The notes below the pieces were generated by a model. That model ran no database searches, had not been told where the DNA came from, and saw nothing but the letters and a program-made list of their open reading frames with translations. DNA of 22,649 nt from Clostridiales bacterium (GTDB lineage: Bacteria; Bacillota; Clostridia; Peptostreptococcales; Anaerovoracaceae). The translations under genes and the position numbers were made by a program. The stretch lies in NCBI GenBank assembly GCA_012735285.1, contig JAAYHT010000001.1, positions 1-22,649 on the forward strand, read 5' to 3'. Below, in pieces: positions 1-7,184 of this stretch (its first letter is position 1; the number at the start of each line of letters is the position of its first letter).

Positions 1-331
1 CGCTTAGACCTACAACTAAATCCATCAACTTTATTTCTTCATGGAATGAGCCTGCAGATCCAATTCTGATTAAATTCTTAACGCCATATTCTTTAATTAA
101 TTCATAACTGTATATTCCCATTGAAGGCATACCCATACCGCTGCCTTGCACAGAAACTGGGACTCCCTTATATGTGCCTGTGTATCCAAGCATTCCTCTA
201 ATTTCGTTATAGCATTCTGCATTTTCCAGATATGTTTCCGCAATATATTTCGCTCTTAAAGGATCTCCAGGTAGTAATATTGTTTCTGCAATATCTCCTT
301 TTTTAGCTGCATTAATGTGTGCTGTACTCAT
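1..331 (-). CDS. deoD: Purine nucleoside phosphorylase DeoD-type (partial, 3' end outside window)
   Basis: Cytosolic enzyme of purine salvage that splits purine (deoxy)nucleosides with phosphate into free base and (deoxy)ribose-1-phosphate. I translated 110 codons from the ATG at 329-331. They begin MSTAHINAAKKGDIAETILL and then carry the family blocks LPGDPLRAKYIAE (about residues 20-32), NEIRGMLGYTGTYKG (about 42-56), GMGMPSMGIYSYEL (about 65-78) and IRIGSAGSF (about 89-97), which match the hexameric bacterial DeoD type. The phosphate-binding Gly and Arg of the first block and the Arg of IRIGSAG are present. An AAAGGAG ribosome binding site lies just upstream. The remaining half or more of the protein (the family is about 235 residues) lies beyond base 1, so intactness cannot be judged. 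It follows the LD-carboxypeptidase gene on the same strand but has its own good promoter. Confidence 0.95.
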   Translation of the reverse strand, partial: MSTAHINAAKKGDIAETILLPGDPLRAKYIAETYLENAECYNEIRGMLGYTGTYKGVPVSVQGSGMGMPSMGIYSYELIKEYGVKNLIRIGSAGSFHEEIKLMDLVVGLS

Positions 332-368
332 AGATATTTCTCCTTTGTTTATTAATAATTGCTGCTAT

Positions 369-397
369 ATTATACCATAACCAGTGGCAGTAATAAA
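369..397 (-). promoter_or_regulatory. Candidate sigma-A promoter of deoD (extended -10)
   Basis: On the minus strand a perfect TATAAT (plus-strand 369-374) is preceded by TGG, giving an extended -10. A weak -35, TTTATT (392-397), lies 17 bases further upstream. The predicted start is about 30 bases before the deoD start codon. No terminator is visible between the preceding gene and this site, so readthrough is also possible. Confidence 0.5.
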
Positions 398-411
398 TAT
401 TATAGCATGAA

Positions 412-1323
412 CTAGAGGTATTTCACGATTCCATGAGTTGCATCTAAGTAAATTTTTGCGCCCATAGGAATAGATATCTGTGGATATATATGTCCGGAGC
501 GGAAGTTGTATATTGTAGGCTTTTTTAAAGGCACAATTATCTCTTCATATATCTGTTTAAGTGTCAATGTGGGTTCTTCTTTTGATTCAATGCAGTTATC
601 GAATGTTCCAAGTATTATACCCTTGCAATCATTTAATTTACCTGATAGGGCTAAAGCCGTAAGGTTCCTGTCAATCCTATAAGGAGGCTCATCAACATCT
701 TCAATGAATAAAATTTTATCCTTTGTATCTATTTCATAAGGAGATCCTAATGTTGAAACCATAACAGAAAGATTGCCACCGGTTATAATTCCTTCCGCAA
801 CACCGGGATATATGGTTTCTATGTATTCATTTGGGGGATTTAAAACTAATCCAATTGGTTCTTTTGAAAAAATCAAATCAGATAGACTCTGAAGTGAATA
901 GTAGTCCATTACATGGTAACCTGAACTGGGCATAGGACCGTGAATGGTAATAAAGCTGCAAAGTTTATTAAAAACGCAATGAAGTGCTGTGATATCACTG
1001 TATCCAACAAATATTTTGGGATTCTTTTTAATTACTTTGTAATCAATCAGAGGCAGTAGGCGAGTTGCACCATATCCACCCCTTATGCAGAAGATACCAT
1101 CAATGCTTTCGTCTTGAAAGGCATCGTTTATATCTTTCGCTCTGCATGAGTCTGAACCGGAAAGGTAACCGTTTTTCATGGTGCAACTAGGATACATTAT
1201 TGGTTCAAGTCTAAGAAACTTAAGGGAATCTATAGAGGTTTGCAGTTTTTCTTCGCTGACTGGTGAAGAGGGGGCGATTAAGGCTACGCGACTGCCTGCC
1301 TTCAAAGACTTGGGTTTTATCAT
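412..1323 (-). CDS. LD-carboxypeptidase, peptidase family S66 (LdcA/MccF-like)
   Basis: Serine peptidase of the S66 family. Known members are LD-carboxypeptidases that trim the terminal D-Ala from murein tetrapeptides during wall recycling, and MccF-type enzymes that inactivate microcin C-like peptides. The 303-residue length is normal. The nucleophile is Ser109 in GYSDITALH. The Glu and His of the S66 triad fit Glu208 in FIEDVDEPPYRIDRNL and His278 in RSGHIYPQ. The N-terminal LKAGSRVALIAPSSPV and the IRGGYGATRLLPLID block are also characteristic. No signal peptide is seen, so it is cytosolic. ATG at 1321-1323 follows a strong AGGAGG. It is divergent from an M20 amidohydrolase, which suggests a peptide or wall-fragment recycling locus. 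Substrate (murein versus microcin-like conjugates) cannot be decided from sequence alone. Confidence 0.9.
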   Translation of the reverse strand: MIKPKSLKAGSRVALIAPSSPVSEEKLQTSIDSLKFLRLEPIMYPSCTMKNGYLSGSDSCRAKDINDAFQDESIDGIFCIRGGYGATRLLPLIDYKVIKKNPKIFVGYSDITALHCVFNKLCSFITIHGPMPSSGYHVMDYYSLQSLSDLIFSKEPIGLVLNPPNEYIETIYPGVAEGIITGGNLSVMVSTLGSPYEIDTKDKILFIEDVDEPPYRIDRNLTALALSGKLNDCKGIILGTFDNCIESKEEPTLTLKQIYEEIIVPLKKPTIYNFRSGHIYPQISIPMGAKIYLDATHGIVKYL

Positions 1324-1432
1324 GATAGGTACCTCCTAGTGTTTTTACATCATTTATATTATTTAAACCTCTTTTTAATTCAGAGTAATAATAATCTTGA
1401 TTGAAAAAATAGAATAGTTGGGGAGGTGCCTT

Positions 1433-2605
1433 ATGGATATTACACTGTCTGAAATAAAATCACTAGTAGATGAAGCGGCTTTATGGGCAATAGACTTAAG
1501 AAGAGAACTACATAAATGGCCGGAAATAGGGAACCAAGAGTATAGAACGGTTGAAATAATTGAGACTGAACTAGGCAAATTAGGAATAGAATCAGAGAAG
1601 ATTTTAAGTACAGGTATAGTAGCTTGCCTAGGTGATAAAGAAGGTGAATGTATAGCATTTAGGGCAGATATAGATGGCCTGCCAATTGAAGAAAAGACAG
1701 ATTTACCTTTTAAATCTAAGAGAAAAGGTTATATGCATGCTTGCGGCCATGATGTTCATACTTCAGTAATTCTAGGAACTGCAAGTGTTTTAAGCAAAAT
1801 TAAGCAACGCATTAATAGGCAGATTAAGTTAATATTTCAACCTGCAGAAGAAACGACCGGGGGAGCAAAGAGGATGATAGAAGCAGGATGTCTAAAGCAG
1901 CCTGATGTAAGCTCAATATATGGATTTCATGTAAAACCCGAAATAGAGGCAGGGAAAATAGGCATAAAATACGGCAAGGTACACGCTTCTTCTGTTACCT
2001 TTTGTATACATATTAAAGGAGTTGCCAGTCACGGAGCAATCCCTGACTGTGGTGTTGATGCTTTATTGGTTGCATGTCAGATTGTAAATAGCTTGCAGAC
2101 TATTGTTAGCAGATCAGTAAGTCCTTTGGATGCTGCTGTGGTTACGGTGGGCTGTATAAAAAGCGGGAGTGCAGCAAACATTATAGCTGATTCTGCCTAT
2201 ATAGAGGGTACCTTGAGATCCTTAGATGGAAAAACTAAAAAGCTTTTAAAAACAAAAGTAGAGTTAATAGCTATACATACAGCTAAGGCCTTAGGAGCTT
2301 ATGCAAGGGTAGATTTTATCGAAGGATATGAGGCATTAGTAAATCATGACGAAAATTTAGATTTAGTAAAAAAAGCAGCAACTCTTACTCTAGGGAAAAA
2401 CAATATTATTGAAATTGAAAGACCTACTATGGGTGTAGAAGATTTTTCGTTTTATTTAAACGAAGTGCCTGGTGCATTCTTCTTCCTTGGAAGCGGATTC
2501 CCTAACAAAGATAATCCGCCTTTACATTCGGCGAATTTTATTATAAATGAGGAATGTATAAAAACAGGGATAATGTTGTTAACCTGCCTCACATTACAAA
2601 AATAA
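1433..2605 (+). CDS. M20D-family amidohydrolase (N-acyl-amino-acid hydrolase type)
   Basis: Cytosolic di-metal amidohydrolase that removes acyl groups from N-acylated amino acids or related amides (hippuricase / N-acetyl-amino-acid deacetylase / IAA-amino-acid hydrolase group). The ATG at 1433 is chosen over the in-frame TTG at 1418 because GGGGAGG sits at 1420-1426; this gives 390 residues, normal for the family. Metal and catalytic residues are all visible: Cys104 and His106 in HACGHDVH, Glu139-Glu140 in QPAEE, His166 in YGFHVKPE and His365 in PLHSANF. The dimerisation-domain His200 is in ASHGAIPDCGVDAL. RRELHKWPEIG near residue 23 is the family N-terminal signature. Exact substrate is unknown. 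It is divergent from the LD-carboxypeptidase and ends in a hairpin shared with rpsT. Confidence 0.9.
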   Translation: MDITLSEIKSLVDEAALWAIDLRRELHKWPEIGNQEYRTVEIIETELGKLGIESEKILSTGIVACLGDKEGECIAFRADIDGLPIEEKTDLPFKSKRKGYMHACGHDVHTSVILGTASVLSKIKQRINRQIKLIFQPAEETTGGAKRMIEAGCLKQPDVSSIYGFHVKPEIEAGKIGIKYGKVHASSVTFCIHIKGVASHGAIPDCGVDALLVACQIVNSLQTIVSRSVSPLDAAVVTVGCIKSGSAANIIADSAYIEGTLRSLDGKTKKLLKTKVELIAIHTAKALGAYARVDFIEGYEALVNHDENLDLVKKAATLTLGKNNIIEIERPTMGVEDFSFYLNEVPGAFFFLGSGFPNKDNPPLHSANFIINEECIKTGIMLLTCLTLQK

Positions 2606-2634
2606 AAAAGCCGGGAGACACAACCAGCTTTTTT
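2604..2634 (-). terminator. Intrinsic terminator, best for rpsT, probably bidirectional
   Basis: The arms AAAAAAGCCGG (2604-2614) and CCAGCTTTTTT (2624-2634) flank a 9-base loop. Read on the minus strand the single discordant pair becomes a U-G wobble, so the stem is unbroken and is followed by TTTTTTATTTTT. Read on the plus strand it is a C-A mismatch. The hairpin therefore fits rpsT best and also serves the amidohydrolase gene, whose stop codon touches it. Confidence 0.8.
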
Positions 2635-2675
2635 AACTGCATTTAACTTATGCACTCGTGGGGACGGGTGAGAAA

Positions 2676-2945
2676 TTACTCTGCTTTTGCCGAATTTAAC
2701 TTTTTATGCATGCGTGATACTTTTCTTGATGCTGTGTTTTTATGAATAGTACCTTTAGCTGCTGCCTGCATTAATTTCTTTTCGGCAAGTTTTAAACTCT
2801 CTTCAGCAAGAGTAAAGTCTTTTTCTTCGATCGCCTTATCAAAAGTTTTGATAATCTCTTTTAGGTGACTTTTTACTCTTCTGTTTACTGCGGTCCTTTT
2901 TGCAATGACCTTAATTCTTTTCTTAGCAGATTTCACATTAGCCAT
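2676..2945 (-). CDS. rpsT: 30S ribosomal protein S20
   Basis: Primary 16S rRNA-binding protein of the small subunit. The 89-residue, very basic protein begins MANVKSAKKRIKVIAKRTAV and contains the conserved KGTIHKNTASRKVSRMHKKLN block (about residues 64-84), which is typical S20. A GGGGTG ribosome binding site lies upstream of the ATG at 2943-2945. It is divergent from gpr, the arrangement seen in Bacillus and many Clostridia. It has its own promoter (2980-3008) and a terminator at 2604-2634, so it is a monocistronic unit. Confidence 0.98.
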   Translation of the reverse strand: MANVKSAKKRIKVIAKRTAVNRRVKSHLKEIIKTFDKAIEEKDFTLAEESLKLAEKKLMQAAAKGTIHKNTASRKVSRMHKKLNSAKAE

Positions 2946-2979
2946 ATGTTCACCCCACTTTCATAATATAGCCTAGACA

Positions 2980-3008
2980 AGTATATCTGAATAGATTCCA
3001 AAAATCAA
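2980..3008 (-). promoter_or_regulatory. Sigma-A promoter of rpsT
   Basis: Minus strand TTGATT (plus 3003-3008), a 17-base spacer, then TATACT (plus 2980-2985). This gives a leader of roughly 30 bases ahead of rpsT. The element overlaps the candidate sigma-G promoter of gpr on the other strand. Confidence 0.7.
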
Positions 3009-3018
3009 GTACAAAATA
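2989..3018 (+). promoter_or_regulatory. Candidate sigma-G promoter of gpr
   Basis: GAATA (2989-2993), an 18-base spacer, then CAAAATA (3012-3018). The known sigma-G consensus is approximately GHATR-N18-CATNNTA, so only one key position differs. The predicted start lies about 25 bases before the gpr start codon. Forespore-specific transcription is the known regime of gpr in Bacillus. Assignment here is from motif and spacing only. Confidence 0.45.
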
Positions 3019-3049
3019 GATTATAAATCAAGAAAACTGAGGTGAAAAA

Positions 3050-3943
3050 TTGAAGATAAGAACTGACCTTGCTATAGAGGGAAAAGAAATACTGGAAGAA
3101 GAGAATAAGGGGAAAAAGATTGAGATAAAAGGGGTAGAGGTTGATGAGGACCAATACGATGAAGGTGTTAAAGTTACAAGGATTAAAATAACTGATGAAA
3201 ACGGAAGCAGAGCTATAGGAAAGCCGATTGGAACATACATTACGATTGAAGTAGATGATCTTGTCGATGGGCATGAAGAACGAAAGCAAGTTGCAGCTAG
3301 GGCATTATCTAACGAGCTTTCTAAGTTAATTAAGTTTCATTATAATTTAAAAGTTTTAGTAATTGGACTTGGTAATGAGAAAGTTACCCCAGATTCATTG
3401 GGGCCTGTAACAGTATCAAAAGTAAAAGTAACTCGACATATTTTCATCGTTACCGGAGCTAAGGGTGATGATCATGTGGGATGTGTGAGCGCTTTAAGTC
3501 CAGGTGTTATGGGGACTACCGGGATGGAAACCGCAGAACTTATTAAAAGCGCGGTGTCAATTGTAAAACCGGAAGTAGTTATTGCTATTGATGCCCTTGC
3601 CGCTCGAAATGTGGATAGGATAAGTACAACAATACAGTTAACAGATACAGGAATTTCACCTGGTTCTGGTACAGGTAATATGAGAAAGGATTTAACTGAA
3701 AGAACCTTAGGTACAAAGGTAGTGGCTATAGGGGTTCCTACGGTCATTGATTCAACCACTTTAATACTTGACAATTTAGAAGGTTATTTAAAAGACCCAA
3801 GAGGAGCATATGAGCATATTTCAAAGAAAGGAGAGAGTATGATTGTCACTACTTCAGATATAGATCAGGTTATTTTGAATTTTTCTGAAGTAATAGCAAA
3901 TGGTATTAATAGTACACTTCATCCTGGCATATATTCTACTTAG
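3050..3943 (+). CDS. gpr: Spore protease Gpr (germination endopeptidase, family A25)
   Basis: Degrades small acid-soluble spore proteins during germination and is made as a zymogen in the forespore. The protein is 297 residues. It begins MKIRTDLAIEGKE, the family processing-site region, and contains LVIGLGNEKVTPDSLGP (about residues 104-120) and the VIAIDALAARNVDRI block (about 178-192). The start is TTG at 3050: a stop codon lies in frame at 3038-3040 with no ATG between, and GAGGTGA (3039-3045) is well placed. The part before the presumed cleavage point is therefore only about six residues, against about fifteen in Bacillus. It leads the unit gpr-spoIIP-small membrane protein. Confidence 0.95.
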   Translation: MKIRTDLAIEGKEILEEENKGKKIEIKGVEVDEDQYDEGVKVTRIKITDENGSRAIGKPIGTYITIEVDDLVDGHEERKQVAARALSNELSKLIKFHYNLKVLVIGLGNEKVTPDSLGPVTVSKVKVTRHIFIVTGAKGDDHVGCVSALSPGVMGTTGMETAELIKSAVSIVKPEVVIAIDALAARNVDRISTTIQLTDTGISPGSGTGNMRKDLTERTLGTKVVAIGVPTVIDSTTLILDNLEGYLKDPRGAYEHISKKGESMIVTTSDIDQVILNFSEVIANGINSTLHPGIYST

Positions 3944-3957
3944 GAAGAGGTGTATGT

Positions 3958-4899
3958 ATGAGAAGGAATAGAACACGTAAACGACGGGCAAAAAGTAATA
4001 AGCTACTTTTGCTAATCTTGCTTTTTTGGGGTGTTTCAGCATTAACTAGTATCACCATGCTTAATTGGGGACAGGGAATTGATGGACGAAATCTTGGGGA
4101 GGAAGTAGGCAAACAGTACCTTTCTTATGTTTTTCCGGTTATCAGCAGAAATGCAGGTGCTGATATTAGAGAACCTAAAGATTCCGAGCTAGCACCAAAT
4201 CCCCAAAGTGAACATGAACAAAATATGCATGAAGAAATAATTGATCAAGAGCCAGCTGAGCAGGAAGAAGAAAGCATAGTATATTCTGTTAATGACGGAA
4301 CAGCCAAAGTTTTGATATATCATACTCATGCGACTGAATCATACCAGCCTGTCAGCGAAGGAAACTTTCATTCTGTTGAAGAGAAGGGCACTGTCAGAGA
4401 AGTTGGAAAAGTTTTAAAAGAAGCATTGGAAGCAAAAGGGATTGGAGTTATTCATGATAAGACACTGCACGATGTACCGTCTTACAGCAAATCGTATAGC
4501 AGGTCAATGGAGACAATTAAAAGAATATTAGATCAAAATCCTTCGATTAAGATAGTCATTGACTTACATAGAGATGCGGCAGGCTATACAGGTAATAAAG
4601 GGCATAAATTTACCGTAGACGGAAAAACCTGTGCACAATTTTGTTTAGTTGTAGGTATGGGAAATGATAATGTAGATAAGCTGATGGATTTCGCCAGTAA
4701 AGTTAATCAAAAAGCCAATTCACTATATCCGGGATTCAGCAGAGGGATTATTAAAAAAGAGTATAAATATAATCAGCACATAAGGGATACCTATTTGTTG
4801 CTTGAAATGGGGAATAATCAAAACAGAATAGAAGAAGCCAAGGAATCCGCAAAATACCTTGCCAACGTATTGGCTGAAATTCTTAAAGATATTGAATAG
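3958..4899 (+). CDS. spoIIP: Stage II sporulation protein P
   Basis: Membrane-anchored murein hydrolase (amidase and endopeptidase) of the SpoIID-SpoIIM-SpoIIP machine that drives engulfment of the forespore. The 313-residue protein has a basic N-terminus, a single membrane helix at about residues 15-35, an acidic low-complexity linker (about 75-108) and the SpoIIP domain from about 115. Zinc-site motifs are IYHTHATESY (His122, His124, Glu127) and IDLHRDA (His204, Asp206). It is shorter than the Bacillus subtilis protein (about 400), mainly in the linker. The ribosome binding site GAAGAGGTG precedes the ATG at 3958, 14 bases after gpr. That spacing implies co-transcription with gpr. Confidence 0.95.
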   Translation: MRRNRTRKRRAKSNKLLLLILLFWGVSALTSITMLNWGQGIDGRNLGEEVGKQYLSYVFPVISRNAGADIREPKDSELAPNPQSEHEQNMHEEIIDQEPAEQEEESIVYSVNDGTAKVLIYHTHATESYQPVSEGNFHSVEEKGTVREVGKVLKEALEAKGIGVIHDKTLHDVPSYSKSYSRSMETIKRILDQNPSIKIVIDLHRDAAGYTGNKGHKFTVDGKTCAQFCLVVGMGNDNVDKLMDFASKVNQKANSLYPGFSRGIIKKEYKYNQHIRDTYLLLEMGNNQNRIEEAKESAKYLANVLAEILKDIE

Positions 4900-4916
4900 A
4901 ATTATAGGTAGATTTA

Positions 4917-5294
4917 ATGCGTAGAGACAAAAAGCTTAAAAAAAGGCAGGAAAATAGGCTGAAAAACTTAAATATGATAAAAAAAGTATCTGTTTTCTTT
5001 CTAGTATTTTTCTTCGTAGTAGGCTTAGTAGCAGTAGATGAGGCCTATTCTGAAGTCATGGGGACGACAGGCCAGTTGAGTTTACAGATAAGGAGACTGG
5101 ATCAGAATCAGGTAATGTTTTCATTATTTGGTAAAGAATCGATAGTAAATGTAACCGAAGTAGAGGAAAAAATTAATGATATACAAACTAGCGCATATAT
5201 TTTTTTAGAGGACCTGACTGGGAGTATAAGAACTTTTCTAGGTTTTGAAGAGTGGCCTAGAGAGGATATACCTTTTGCATCTAAAACATTGTAA
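4917..5294 (+). CDS. Hypothetical single-pass membrane protein in the yqxA position
   Basis: A 125-residue protein I do not recognise by sequence. It has a strongly basic start (residues 1-23, rich in Lys and Arg), one hydrophobic helix (about 24-43, VSVFFLVFFFVVGLVAV) and a mixed extracytoplasmic tail of about 80 residues without cysteines or catalytic motifs. That points to an inner-membrane protein with the tail outside or in the intermembrane space. A weak AGGTAG lies before ATG 4917. The gene sits 17 bases after spoIIP and before lepA, exactly where Bacillus has yqxA (DUF3679, a small one-helix protein). Co-transcription with gpr-spoIIP suggests a forespore or engulfment role. Equivalence to YqxA is inferred from position only. 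Confidence 0.75.
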   Translation: MRRDKKLKKRQENRLKNLNMIKKVSVFFLVFFFVVGLVAVDEAYSEVMGTTGQLSLQIRRLDQNQVMFSLFGKESIVNVTEVEEKINDIQTSAYIFLEDLTGSIRTFLGFEEWPREDIPFASKTL

Positions 5295-5318
5295 ATATTT
5301 ATATAATTATGCTACAAT
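5289..5318 (+). promoter_or_regulatory. Candidate vegetative promoter of lepA (extended -10)
   Basis: TACAAT (5313-5318) is preceded by TGC, giving an extended -10. TTGTAA (5289-5294) is a partial -35 at an 18-base spacing. The predicted start, around 5325, falls inside the hairpin at 5319-5341. The unit lepA-hemW-glpK would be transcribed from here. Confidence 0.45.
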
Positions 5319-5350
5319 AAATAGGCCGTATAGGCCTATTTTGATTTTAT
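5319..5350 (+). terminator. Hairpin terminator of the gpr-spoIIP unit, overlapping the lepA start site
   Basis: Perfect 9-base arms AAATAGGCC (5319-5327) and GGCCTATTT (5333-5341) with loop GTATA, followed by a T-rich run to about 5350 interrupted by GA. It can stop transcripts coming from spoIIP. Transcripts starting at the adjacent promoter would lack much of the first arm and escape. The palindrome could also act as an operator. Confidence 0.55.
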
Positions 5351-5372
5351 AGGATCTTTTCTAGGAGGAGAC

Positions 5373-7184
5373 ATGAATATATATCAAAACAATATTAGAA
5401 ATTTCAGTATTATAGCTCATATCGATCATGGAAAATCAACTCTTGCTGATAGATTGCTTGAAAAGACAGGCTTAATTAGCGATAGAGAAATGAAAGAACA
5501 ATTTCTTGATAATATGGCTATTGAAAGGGAAAGAGGAATTACTATCAAGCTACAGACCACACGTCTACTCTACAAGGCTAAAGATGGTAATGATTACATC
5601 CTAAACCTAATAGATACACCCGGTCATGTTGACTTTACTTATGAAGTATCTAGGAGTCTTGCAGCATGCGAAGGTGCAATATTAGTTGTTGATGCGACAC
5701 AGGGTGTTGAGGCGCAAACCCTTGCTAATGTTTACTTAGCACTTGATGAGGATCTTGAAATATTACCTGTTATCAATAAGATTGATCTGGCTAGTGCCGA
5801 CCCTGAAAAAGTTAAAGCGGAAATAGAAGAAGTTATAGGTATTGATGCAAGTGATGCACCTTTAATTTCTGCAAAGGAAGGAATCAATATTGAAGATGTA
5901 TTAGAGGCAGTAGTTACAAAAGTACCTGCTCCTAACGGCGATCCTGACGGAAAATTGAAAGCCCTAATATTTGATTCATACTACGATAACTACAAAGGCG
6001 TAGTAATTTATACCCGTATTTTTGATGGAAAGCTTAAAAAGGGCGATGAAATCTATCTAATGAATACTGGTAAGAAATATGAAGTGGACGAAGTAGGCTA
6101 TTTTTCACCTGGACATGTTCCCGTTGAAGAACTAAAAACTGGAGATGTAGGCTATATTTGCGCAGGCATTAAACAAGTAGCAGATGCTAGAGTCGGTGAT
6201 ACCATAACTCTGTATGATGATCCTACAGAAGAAGCTTTACCTGGTTATAAAAAGATGCAGTCTATGGTTTTCTGCGGTATTTATCCCGCAGAAGGAGAGA
6301 AATATGAAAACGTACAGGATGCATTAGAGAAGTTGCATGTAAATGATGCGGCCTTTGTATTCGAAAAAGAAACCTCGACAGCTTTGGGATTCGGTTTTAG
6401 ATGCGGCTTTCTAGGACTGTTGCACATGGAGATAATAGTTGAACGCCTAGAAAGAGAATTTGATCTTGCCATAATAACTACGTCTCCAAGCGTAACCTAT
6501 AAAGTAGTAATGAATGATGGAAGGGAACTGCTGATCCAAAATCCTTCTGATCTGCCACCCCAGACTGAAATTCATCATATAGAAGAACCTGTAGTCAGTG
6601 CAAGGATTATGACTCCCAATGAATATGTGGGGAATATAATGGAACTATGCCAGGAGAGGCGAGGGATACTAAAGAACATGGAGTATATAACTGAAAATAG
6701 AGTTAACCTTCACTATGAAATGCCTCTAAATGAAGTTATCTATGACTTTTTTGATGCACTTAAATCAAAGACAAGGGGTTATGGATCATTGGATTATGAG
6801 ATTTTGAGATACGAGAAGTCAAATCTTGTTAAGCTTGATATACTTTTGAACAAAGAGCTTGTTGACGCATTTTCAATGATAGTTCATGAATCTAAGGCTT
6901 ACCAGAGAGGACGATTTGTCTGTGAAAAACTTAAAGAAATAATACCTAGGCATCAATTTGAAATACCCATACAAGCTGCTTTGGGACAGAAAATTATAGC
7001 TAGAGAGACTGTGAAAGCCTATCGTAAAGATGTGCTGGCAAAATGTTATGGAGGAGATATCTCCCGTAAAAAGAAATTATTAGAGAAACAAAAAGAAGGA
7101 AAGAAGAGAATGCGGCAGTTTGGAAATGTAGAAGTTCCACAGGAAGCTTTTACTGCTGTATTAAAATATGATGAAAACAAATAA
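5373..7184 (+). CDS. lepA: Elongation factor 4 (LepA), translational GTPase
   Basis: Ribosome-associated GTPase implicated in back-translocation and in 30S subunit biogenesis. Length 603 residues, standard for the family. The G1 motif is AHIDHGKST (about residues 15-23), switch-region RERGITIKLQ (about 52-61), G3 DTPGHVDF (about 80-87) and G4 NKIDLASAD (about 134-142). The C-terminal LepA-specific domain with CYGGDISRKKKLLEKQKEGK is complete. ATG 5373 follows AGGAGGAG. It overlaps hemW by 17 bases, so the two are translationally coupled. It is in the conserved lepA-hemW order of Firmicutes. Confidence 0.98.
   Translation: MNIYQNNIRNFSIIAHIDHGKSTLADRLLEKTGLISDREMKEQFLDNMAIERERGITIKLQTTRLLYKAKDGNDYILNLIDTPGHVDFTYEVSRSLAACEGAILVVDATQGVEAQTLANVYLALDEDLEILPVINKIDLASADPEKVKAEIEEVIGIDASDAPLISAKEGINIEDVLEAVVTKVPAPNGDPDGKLKALIFDSYYDNYKGVVIYTRIFDGKLKKGDEIYLMNTGKKYEVDEVGYFSPGHVPVEELKTGDVGYICAGIKQVADARVGDTITLYDDPTEEALPGYKKMQSMVFCGIYPAEGEKYENVQDALEKLHVNDAAFVFEKETSTALGFGFRCGFLGLLHMEIIVERLEREFDLAIITTSPSVTYKVVMNDGRELLIQNPSDLPPQTEIHHIEEPVVSARIMTPNEYVGNIMELCQERRGILKNMEYITENRVNLHYEMPLNEVIYDFFDALKSKTRGYGSLDYEILRYEKSNLVKLDILLNKELVDAFSMIVHESKAYQRGRFVCEKLKEIIPRHQFEIPIQAALGQKIIARETVKAYRKDVLAKCYGGDISRKKKLLEKQKEGKKRMRQFGNVEVPQEAFTAVLKYDENK

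Noticed and set aside
2639..2656. TGCAT...ATGCA short palindrome next to the rpsT terminator.
   Set aside because: A five-base stem around an AT-rich loop is expected by chance and no function is suggested.
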